This document shows positions 11,298-18,235 of a DNA stretch of 58,693 nt, in pieces. Within the stretch, counting starts at the first letter, position 1. Every line of letters begins with the position of its first letter. The translations under genes and the position numbers were made by a program. The DNA lies in NCBI RefSeq assembly GCF_019599185.1, contig NZ_JAIEUL010000023.1, positions 1-58,693 on the forward strand, given 5' to 3'. Under the pieces are notes generated by a model that saw only the letters and a list, made by a program, of their open reading frames with translations, ran no database searches and had not been told where the DNA came from. The stretch comes from Cryobacterium inferilacus. GTDB lineage: Bacteria; Actinomycetota; Actinomycetes; Actinomycetales; Microbacteriaceae.

Positions 11298-12103
11298 CCC
11301 CGCTCGACTATCTCCTGTGGGTGGCGTTCCCCTACATCGCCGCCGCCACTTTCGTGGTCGGCCACATCCTGCGCTACCGGTTCGACCAGTTCGGTTGGAC
11401 CTCCCGCTCCAGCCAGACGTACGAGAACCGGCTGCTGCGCTGGGGGTCACCGATGTTCCACTACGGCATGCTCATGGTGATCGGCGGCCACGTGGTCGGC
11501 CTGTTCATTCCCAAGCCGTGGCTGGAATTCTTCGGGGTCACCGAGCATATCTACCACCTCGGGGCTACCTCCCTCGGCAGTATCGCGGCCGTGCTGACCA
11601 TCGCCGGCCTGGTCATCCTGATCATTCGCCGGCGTCTAGTCACCCGGGTGCACCTGGCCACCACTGTCATGGACAAGGTGATGTATATCTTCCTCGGCGG
11701 CACCATTTTGTTCGGTACCATCGCCACGGTTCTGCACCAGGTGTTCGGAGCCGGCTACGACTACCGCGGCTCGATCTCACCCTGGATCCGCAGCTTGTGG
11801 GGTTTTCAGCCGCAGCCAGAGCTGATGAGCGATGTGCCGTTCTTTTTCCAGCTGCATGTGCTCACTGCCACCGCTCTGTTCCTGCTCTGGCCGTTCACTC
11901 GGCTGGTGCACGTGTTCTCCGCACCGATCGGCTACATCTGGCGCCCCTACGTGATCTACCGCTCCCGCGACACCCACAAAGGTTCCGGTGCTCGCACGGT
12001 GAAGCGCGGTTGGGAAAAAGCCGAGCTGCCTGATGTCCGCGTGTCTCCACGAGCCGACGAGCCGGCGAGGCCTTCCCGCTCCCGCACCAACATCCGCCGC
12101 TAG
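11294..12103 (+). CDS. narI: Nitrate reductase gamma subunit, cytochrome b
   Basis: This 269-residue membrane subunit oxidises quinol through two b haems and anchors NarGH. Five transmembrane segments are apparent, and histidines suitable for haem ligation sit in the GHILRYR, MFHYGML, GGHVVGL and LHVLTA regions. The segment ITIAGLVILIIRRRLVTRV and the C-terminal RLVHVFSAPIGYIWRPYV match NarI. The C-terminal tail is basic. It is the last gene of narGHJI; a 16-base perfect palindrome lies 34 bases downstream. Confidence 0.96.
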   Translation: MTPLDYLLWVAFPYIAAATFVVGHILRYRFDQFGWTSRSSQTYENRLLRWGSPMFHYGMLMVIGGHVVGLFIPKPWLEFFGVTEHIYHLGATSLGSIAAVLTIAGLVILIIRRRLVTRVHLATTVMDKVMYIFLGGTILFGTIATVLHQVFGAGYDYRGSISPWIRSLWGFQPQPELMSDVPFFFQLHVLTATALFLLWPFTRLVHVFSAPIGYIWRPYVIYRSRDTHKGSGARTVKRGWEKAELPDVRVSPRADEPARPSRSRTNIRR

Positions 12104-12762
12104 GGCCCCGCCCAAACCCGGCCCGCACCTTGCCCGGCCCATCCGGATGGGCGAGCTAGTCGCGACTTGGTCGCTGAGCCGATGTTCGCTGTGGTGCGCC
12201 TTGACGAACGAGAGCGACCGGGTGCAAACGGGCCACCTGCACCCTCAGTGCCGCGCGGCGAGAGCCCGGCGTTGAGCGCGCGTGAACATTGCTTCGTCAC
12301 GACCCACGTCGAGTCGCTAGCCGAGATGGTCGATGCTGACGTCAACCCATCCGGAACCGTAGTCGAGGTAGCCGCGGCCGCCCTGCTCGGGCTCACATAA
12401 CAGGCTCTCACAAGAGTCCCGGAGCTCCATCGCTACAGCCCATTGAACCGGTATGGGGTAAGGGCCGGTCGTCAGGAATCGAGCTCTCGCCCGGAGGGCC
12501 GGCGGTGAGGCTGTCGAAAGTAACCTTGATGAACTCGCCCCGTTGCGCGTAACAGAGGCAGCTCTTGCGCGCCTGGCCGCGCCCATGGTCCAGGCTGGTG
12601 TCGGCGCCACTGCGTGCATAACTCCCGCAACTGCAGAGGCGCGTCGGGCGCCACCGCGGAACTCCGGGGGAGACCTGAGTGTCGCACAGGGAATTGCAGG
12701 AGTTCCGAAGATCGGCCGGGTTCAGTCGTCCACCGGGAACCGGTAACTGGGCTGGCTGTGCG
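12104..12762. other. narI-narK intergenic region with a palindrome
   Basis: About 660 bases with no gene I can support; short frames on both strands have no recognisable domain. A perfect palindrome with half GCCCATCC (12137-12152) lies near the end of narI. It lacks a loop and T-tract, so a simple terminator is uncertain. The remainder may be a decayed gene. Confidence 0.4.
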
Positions 12763-14085
12763 TTAGCCGGGGTAGGGGGCGTTGGGGCGGGCGTAGTAGA
12801 TCCAGGCCAACGCGGTGCAGAAGACGCAGAACACGGCGCAGCCGATGAAGAACGCGGTGGGGCTGATCGCCGTGAGCGCGATGCCCACGATGAACGGACC
12901 GAACGCCGCTATCGCCGAGGTCCAGGCGATGGCCCCGCCGGCTTGACGCTTGGGGAAAATCATCGGCATTTGCTTGAAGGTGCCACCGTTGGCCAGGCCG
13001 GCGAAGAAGAAGATGATCAGCATGCCGGTGAGAAAGCCCCAAAACTCGCTGACGCTCGACGGGGTGAGGAAGAACGCGGTCAGCACGGTGCCCACGACCA
13101 TGCCGGCGCCACCGACGAAGGTGAAGATAGCGCCGCCAAATTTGTCGCAGAACGGGCCGCTCGCGGCACGCACTGCGGCTCCCACGACGGGGCCGATGAA
13201 TGCGAACGCCAGCGGGTTAGGCGCATCCGGGAAGTCACCGTAGACGTTGAGGATGATCAGGCCCATCTGGGCAGCTAGGCCGCTGTAGGCGCCGAAGCTC
13301 ATCAGGTAGATGGCGGTCATGATCCAGGTGTGCTTGACCCGGAAGATGTCGATCTGCTGGGCGAAATTGGCCGTGATCGGCACCCGGCGCAGGTACAGAA
13401 TCGAGAGCACCATGGCGAGCACGGCCCAGGGGATGAGCACCAGCCCACCGTTGTGCAGCCACACGAGTTCACCGTTGGCACTCGACTGCGGAGTCAGCGC
13501 GGCCGTGCCGAGCAGGCCGAAGCCCACCACCCAGGGCAGCAGCAGTTGGATCAATCCGATACCGAAGTTGCCCAGGCCCGCCTGCAGGCCGAGCGCCGTG
13601 CCGGCGAGGCGCTTGGGAAAGAAGTAGCTGGTGGACGCCATGAGGCCGGAGAACGCGCCGCCGCCGATGCCGGCCGAAAAAGACAGGCAGAGAAGCACCC
13701 AGAACGGGGTCGACGTGTCGCGCACAGCGAGGGTCCAACCGAGCATCGGCAGGATCAGCAGCCCAGACGACATCACCACCAGATTGCGGGTTCCCATGAT
13801 GGGCGGAAGGAACATGAACACCAGGCGCAGGATTCCGGCTGCCAGGCCGGGCAGCGCCACCAGCCAGTACAGCTGGCTCGATGAGAGCGAATAGCCGATG
13901 TCGTTGAGCCGAGGCGCGATCGCGCTCACCAGGTACCACGAGGCGAACGCGAGGGTGAGGCTGAACGTGGTGATCCACAGTGTTCGCCAGGCGAGTTTGG
14001 AATCCCAGGTCTCTTCGTTCTCCGGGTCCCAGTTGGACAGGTCCGGTTCGAGACGGCTGCTAGCGGCGGTGGAAGCGGCTGACAT
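12763..14085 (-). CDS. narK: NarK-type nitrate/nitrite transporter
   Basis: This 440-residue major-facilitator protein imports nitrate or exchanges it for nitrite across the membrane. Twelve transmembrane segments are apparent. Nitrate-signature-like glycine stretches are visible: SAGIGGGAFSGLMAS with FFPKRLAGTALGLQAGLGN in the N-terminal half and FFFAGLANGGTFKQMPMIFP in the C-terminal half. The ATG at 14085 is preceded by AGGAG at good spacing; the open frame continues far upstream antisense to moaA, but that extension is not coding. It faces narI across a gap and is divergent from moaA, and it serves the adjacent nitrate reductase. Confidence 0.95.
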   Translation of the reverse strand: MSAASTAASSRLEPDLSNWDPENEETWDSKLAWRTLWITTFSLTLAFASWYLVSAIAPRLNDIGYSLSSSQLYWLVALPGLAAGILRLVFMFLPPIMGTRNLVVMSSGLLILPMLGWTLAVRDTSTPFWVLLCLSFSAGIGGGAFSGLMASTSYFFPKRLAGTALGLQAGLGNFGIGLIQLLLPWVVGFGLLGTAALTPQSSANGELVWLHNGGLVLIPWAVLAMVLSILYLRRVPITANFAQQIDIFRVKHTWIMTAIYLMSFGAYSGLAAQMGLIILNVYGDFPDAPNPLAFAFIGPVVGAAVRAASGPFCDKFGGAIFTFVGGAGMVVGTVLTAFFLTPSSVSEFWGFLTGMLIIFFFAGLANGGTFKQMPMIFPKRQAGGAIAWTSAIAAFGPFIVGIALTAISPTAFFIGCAVFCVFCTALAWIYYARPNAPYPG

Positions 14086-14137
14086 GAGAGCTCCTGGTTT
14101 CCGTTGGATGTGAAAGCGCGCCCTGATGGTGTGCCCA

Positions 14138-14152
14138 CGGTCAGCCTGACCG
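14138..14152. promoter_or_regulatory. Palindrome upstream of narK
   Basis: CGGTCAG and CTGACCG flank a single base, giving a perfect 7-1-7 palindrome 53 bases upstream of the narK start, in the narK-moaA divergent region. The half-site is the same as in the inverted repeat before narG. A shared operator for a regulator of nitrate respiration is inferred. Confidence 0.5.
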
Positions 14153-14277
14153 CCGCCGGAGAACCCGACAACGAGCGAACACCGTGAAAAATGATTAGCG
14201 ACCGATACGGCCGGCCTGCGAAGCGGCGGGAACGGCCGTGGGGGCGAGCCCGAACAGTTCGGGGTTAGGGTCGGTGT

Positions 14278-15393
14278 ATGTCCGGCGCTCTGATCCCCGT
14301 GCACCCCATTGAGCCTTTGGCCGATGCTGTGCCGGTCGGACCTGCCCCGACGGGGGGTGGCCGGCTCGTGGACACCCTGAATCGTCCCCTGCACGATCTG
14401 CGCCTCTCGGTCACCGACCGGTGCAACTTCCGCTGCGTGTACTGCATGCCCAAGGAGATCTTCGGCAAGGACTTCGCCTTCATGCCCCGGGGCGACATGC
14501 TCTCCTTCGAGGAGATGACCCGGCTGGCGCGCATCTCGGTGGCGCACGGGGTGGAGAAGATCCGGCTCACCGGCGGCGAACCGCTGCTGCGCAAGGGCCT
14601 CGAAGAGCTCATCGAGAGGCTCGCGGCTCTCCGCACCCCCGCCGGCAAGCCGGTGGACATCGCCCTCACCACCAACGGTTCGGCTCTGGCGATGAAGGCC
14701 CAGGCGCTCAAGGACGCCGGCCTGAAGCGGGTGACCGTGTCGCTGGACTCGTTGGACGACGCCACCTTCCGCACCATGAACGACGTCAACTTTCCGGTCG
14801 CCCGCATCCTCGCCGGCCTCGACGCCGCGCACGCCGTGGGTCTGGGCCCGATCAAGATCAACATGGTGGTCAAGCGTGGTCAGAACGACCACGACATCGT
14901 CAACATGGCCAGGCACTTCAAGGGCACGCCGTACATCCTGCGGTTCATCGAGTTCATGGACGTCGGCACCAGCAACGGTTGGGACCTGACCGCGGTGCTG
15001 CCCTCCAGTGAGGTGCGCGATCGCATCCACGCCGAACTGCCGCTGGAAGAGGTGGCACCGAACTACACCGGCGAGACCAGCCGGCGGTGGCGCTACCAGG
15101 ACGGCGAGGGCGAGATCGGCCTGATCTCCAGCGTCACCCAGTCGTTCTGCCACACCTGCTCCCGGGCCCGAGTGTCCACCGACGGCAAGCTGTTCACCTG
15201 CCTGTTCGCCAGCGAGGGCCACGACCTGCGCGAGCTGCTCCGAAACGGCAGCACCGACGAGCAGCTCTCCGATGCGATGGGATCCATCTGGAGGCGGCGC
15301 ACCGACCAGGCGTCGGCGCTGCGAAGCTCCCAGACCGGAGCGGTGCGCTCCTCGGGCGCAAAGAAGATCGAGATGTCCTACATCGGCGGCTGA
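14278..15393 (+). CDS. moaA: GTP 3',8-cyclase, molybdenum cofactor synthesis
   Basis: A 371-residue radical SAM enzyme that, with MoaC, converts GTP to cyclic pyranopterin monophosphate, the first step toward the cofactor NarG needs. The N-terminal motif [10 protein letters not shown] binds the SAM-coordinating [4Fe-4S] cluster; [10 protein letters not shown] follows. The second cluster is in the C-terminal [18 protein letters not shown] stretch, and the protein ends in the conserved Gly-Gly tail, SYIGG. It is divergent from narK, and no other moa genes are in the window, so this may be a dedicated extra copy for nitrate respiration. Confidence 0.96.
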   Translation: MSGALIPVHPIEPLADAVPVGPAPTGGGRLVDTLNRPLHDLRLSVTDRCNFRCVYCMPKEIFGKDFAFMPRGDMLSFEEMTRLARISVAHGVEKIRLTGGEPLLRKGLEELIERLAALRTPAGKPVDIALTTNGSALAMKAQALKDAGLKRVTVSLDSLDDATFRTMNDVNFPVARILAGLDAAHAVGLGPIKINMVVKRGQNDHDIVNMARHFKGTPYILRFIEFMDVGTSNGWDLTAVLPSSEVRDRIHAELPLEEVAPNYTGETSRRWRYQDGEGEIGLISSVTQSFCHTCSRARVSTDGKLFTCLFASEGHDLRELLRNGSTDEQLSDAMGSIWRRRTDQASALRSSQTGAVRSSGAKKIEMSYIGG

Positions 15394-15437
15394 CCCCAAC
15401 TGGCGCCGGTTTAACCGCACGCTGCTACTGTAAAAAC

Positions 15438-16130
15438 ATGGTTACGACCACGCAGAACGATGCCCGGCATACCGCCCTGGCCAGTGAGCCGCGCCGTCGA
15501 GCGCTCGCCCTGATCACTGAGTCCGCCGAACCGTTGGGCGTGGGCGCCGTTGCCGAGGCCCTCGGCTTGCACATCACCACCGCCCGTTTTCACCTGGAAC
15601 AGCTCGAGGCCGCCGGGCTCGTGGAGCGCCAGGCAGCCCGGGCCGGCCAGCGCGGTCGACCCCAGGTGCTGTTCAGCGCGGTAGCGGCACCGCTGCCGCT
15701 TGAAACGGCCCAACAGCAGCTCGCCCAGGCCCTCGCCGCCGTCATTAGCGAAGACGAGGACGGTGGCCGAGCCCGGTCGGTGCGTGCCGGCGAGCGCTGG
15801 TCGGCGCAGTACGCGGCCGTGGCCGATGCCGTGGCGCCTGACGCCCCCGACACCACCGACGCACCGGTCGGCAACATCGTGCCCCCGCTGCTACGCGTGC
15901 TGACCGAGATCGGCTTCGAGCCTGAGTTACGGCCCGACGAGACCACGATCGCACTCACCGCATGCCCGTTCCGGGCCGAAGCGCGAGCGAATCCCGACGT
16001 GGTCTGTTCGGTACACCTCGGTCTCATCAAGGGGCTGGCGAGTTCCCTCGGGCACGACGCCGAGGGCATCCGTCTGGAGCCCTTCGTGCAGCCGACACTC
16101 TGCCTCGTGCACCTGCCCGCTACGGGTTAG
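15438..16130 (+). CDS. SufR-like winged-helix regulator B
   Basis: A 230-residue paralogue, by architecture, of the regulators at 4400 and 28576. The N-terminal winged helix contains GVGAVAEALGLHITTARFHL and the wing QRGRPQVLF. The C-terminal cysteine motif is C-x13-C-x2-H-x28-C (CPFRAEARANPDVVC ... QPTLC), one residue longer between the first two cysteines than in the other two copies. A redox or NO sensor with an iron-sulfur cluster is inferred. It follows moaA in the same direction by 44 bases. Its TAG stop overlaps the Rieske gene's TAA on the other strand, leaving no room for a terminator between the two. Confidence 0.78.
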   Translation: MVTTTQNDARHTALASEPRRRALALITESAEPLGVGAVAEALGLHITTARFHLEQLEAAGLVERQAARAGQRGRPQVLFSAVAAPLPLETAQQQLAQALAAVISEDEDGGRARSVRAGERWSAQYAAVADAVAPDAPDTTDAPVGNIVPPLLRVLTEIGFEPELRPDETTIALTACPFRAEARANPDVVCSVHLGLIKGLASSLGHDAEGIRLEPFVQPTLCLVHLPATG

Positions 16131-16465
16131 GCCACGTAGGAGGAGACGTCCACCTGGGTGGTCACGTCGACGTAGACGTCGCCGTCGATGATGGTGAGGG
16201 GGTAGACGGGGACGGGTTCGGAGGCCGGCAGGGTGCGGGCGCGCCCGGTGGAGAGCTCGAACCGGCCGCCGTGTGCCCAACACTCCAAGTCGTCGCCCTC
16301 GACGAAGCCGTCGGAGAGGGAGATGTCGGCGTGTGAACACATGTCACCCAGGGCGAAGCAGTTGCCGGCGCTGTCCTTCACCAGAGCCACTGCCACACCG
16401 TCAACCATCACCTTGATCGCTTCACCGAGCTCCAGCTCGGATTCTGCGCACACCCTGGTTGCCAC
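16127..16465 (-). CDS. Rieske [2Fe-2S] ferredoxin
   Basis: A soluble Rieske-fold protein of about 112 residues. Cluster ligands are visible as CSH followed, 16 residues later, by CWAH, the standard C-x-H ... C-x2-H pattern. It resembles the small ferredoxin components of oxygenases and NirD-like or SUF-associated Rieske proteins. The GTG at 16465 has a nearby GAGGAG with short spacing; the open frame extends 27 residues further to 16546, but that extension looks unlike a Rieske domain. Its partner is unknown. Position between the nitrate and nitrite reductase loci suggests an electron-transfer role, which is only an inference. Confidence 0.85.
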   Translation of the reverse strand: MATRVCAESELELGEAIKVMVDGVAVALVKDSAGNCFALGDMCSHADISLSDGFVEGDDLECWAHGGRFELSTGRARTLPASEPVPVYPLTIIDGDVYVDVTTQVDVSSYVA

Positions 16466-16593
16466 CTGCTCCTCATTTCCGCCGGTCGATTTCGACTCCG
16501 GCCTTGACGATGGGACGAACGTCCCGATTAAAAGGATACCGATCATCTAAAGTGGCCCTCTAGGGTCATTCGACCCGGCCGAAGGAGAAAACC

Positions 16594-16932
16594 ATGACCG
16601 CCGAACCGATCACCCTGTCCTCCAGCCGCCCCGGCGCTGTCGATGCCGAGGCCACCACTGGGACACCTGCAGCGCACGCCTGCGCCTGCGGTCATGAAGA
16701 CGAAGAGAAGATCGTCCTGGATTCCCGCACCATCCCGCACGCCATTCGTCACGCCACCATCTTCGGGGCCCTCGGCGCTATCAAGCCCGGCTTCGCCCTC
16801 GACCTGATTGCCTCGCACAACCCGCTGCCGCTGCTCGGCCAGCTTGAAAGCAGCCGCCCCGGCGAGTTCCTCGTCTCCTACCTGGAGAACGGGCCCGAAA
16901 CCTGGACCATCCGCCTCACCCGCGCGAACTGA
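16594..16932 (+). CDS. DUF2249 domain protein
   Basis: This 112-residue soluble protein has a C-terminal DUF2249 domain (about residues 43-110), seen as VLDSRTIPHAIRHATIFGAL, then a glycine-phenylalanine turn and WTIRLTR at the end. The N-terminal part is low-complexity and holds a possible metal-binding CACGHEDEE motif. DUF2249 proteins commonly occur with NO-related and denitrification genes, but their biochemical role is unsettled. GAAGGAG lies seven bases before the ATG. It is the first gene of the apparent operon leading to the membrane protein and nirK. Confidence 0.85.
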   Translation: MTAEPITLSSSRPGAVDAEATTGTPAAHACACGHEDEEKIVLDSRTIPHAIRHATIFGALGAIKPGFALDLIASHNPLPLLGQLESSRPGEFLVSYLENGPETWTIRLTRAN

Positions 16933-16978
16933 TCCACCGCCAGCCTGACCTGACCTCGAGACCTGACAGCCGCCGCCA

Positions 16979-18235
16979 ATGACCACGCCCAGCCCGTATC
17001 GCCGTACCGGCAGTGCCGCTCGCGGCACCGGTCCGACGGTGCGGCCCAACGTCACCGGTCGGCTGGCCTTCCTGCTCTTGGGCGGCATCGCCCTGCTCGC
17101 TGGACTCAACGGCGCCCTGCTCCTGCTCGGCGTCTGGGCGCCCATCGCCAGCACCCGCCTGCCTGAGGTGCACGGGCCGTTGATGGTGTTCGGGTTCGTC
17201 GGCACCGTCGTGGTGCTCGAGCGGGCCGTGGCCGTACGCCGCGGCTGGGCCTATCTCTCGCCCGGTCTGCTCGGGGCCGGTGGCATCGCGCTCATCTCTC
17301 CGCTACCGGTGATCGTGGGCCAGGCCGCCCTGGTCGCCGGCAGCGCCGTGCTGCTGGCCATCTACGCCGAGATCTGGCGCAAACAGGCCGCGGTCTCAAC
17401 GGGCGTGCAGGTACTCGGTGCTGTGGCCGGTCTGATGGCCACGATCTTCTGGTTGCGTGGCATCGGCATCCCACAGCTGGCTCCGCTGCTCATCCTGTAC
17501 CTGGTTCTCACCATCGCCGGTGAGCGCCTCGAACTCTCCCGCATCTCACCCACGGTCGACCAGCGGGCCGAATCGTGGATGCTCGGCATCGGCCTGGCCC
17601 TCTGCTTCGGCGCCGTCGTGGCCCTGGTCTGGCCGGTCGCCGGCTATCCGCTGCTGGGTATCGGCATGCTCGCGCTGGTGGTCTGGTTGTTCCGGCACGA
17701 CGTGGCCACCCGCCTGGTGCGCTCGACCGGGCTGCCCCGCTACATGGCCTGCTGCCTGCTGGCTGGTTACGGCTGGTTGGTTGTGGTTGGCGGCATCTGG
17801 CTGCTCCAGGGTGCGGTGTACTCCGGGCCCGGCTACGACGCCATGATGCACGCGGTTTTCCTCGGCTTCGTGGTGTCGATGATCATGGCCCACGCACCCA
17901 CGATCCTGCCGGCCGTGCTGCGCCGGCCGCTGCCCTATCGGCCGATCATGTACCTGCCGGCGGCACTGCTGCACCTCTCACTGCTGGCCCGGGTGCTCCT
18001 CGGCGACGCCTACGGCTGGCCGGTGCTGGTGCAGTGGGGCGGAATCGTCAACATTATCGCTGTGCTCCTGTTCGTAGTTGTCGCCGTGGTCTCGGTACTC
18101 TGGGGCGCCGCCTCGCCGGCCCGCACGGCGCCGCGGGTGGCCCGCACGCCGGTCGCGGCAGAGGCTGTCGCTGCCGTGCTGACCACCTCGAGCACCGTGC
18201 CGTCCTCAGCGCCGGGCCGGGGGTCGCTGCTATGA
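16979..18235 (+). CDS. NnrS-like polytopic membrane protein
   Basis: A 418-residue integral membrane protein with about twelve hydrophobic segments after a short basic N-terminus. Conserved-looking histidines occur in EVHGPLMVFGF near residue 64, in MMHAVFLGFVVSMIMAHAP near residue 290 and in LLHLSLLARV. Such spaced membrane histidines recall NnrS and haem-copper-type proteins that accompany denitrification genes. The resemblance is by pattern, not a verified match. Its stop overlaps the start of the nirK fusion (ATGA). The N-terminal membrane part of that fusion has a similar style, so the two may form one membrane complex. Confidence 0.65.
   Translation: MTTPSPYRRTGSAARGTGPTVRPNVTGRLAFLLLGGIALLAGLNGALLLLGVWAPIASTRLPEVHGPLMVFGFVGTVVVLERAVAVRRGWAYLSPGLLGAGGIALISPLPVIVGQAALVAGSAVLLAIYAEIWRKQAAVSTGVQVLGAVAGLMATIFWLRGIGIPQLAPLLILYLVLTIAGERLELSRISPTVDQRAESWMLGIGLALCFGAVVALVWPVAGYPLLGIGMLALVVWLFRHDVATRLVRSTGLPRYMACCLLAGYGWLVVVGGIWLLQGAVYSGPGYDAMMHAVFLGFVVSMIMAHAPTILPAVLRRPLPYRPIMYLPAALLHLSLLARVLLGDAYGWPVLVQWGGIVNIIAVLLFVVVAVVSVLWGAASPARTAPRVARTPVAAEAVAAVLTTSSTVPSSAPGRGSLL

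Noticed and set aside
14086..15420. Upstream continuation of the narK frame antisense to moaA
   Set aside because: NarK has a good start with AGGAG at 14085, and the extension lies opposite the conserved moaA gene.
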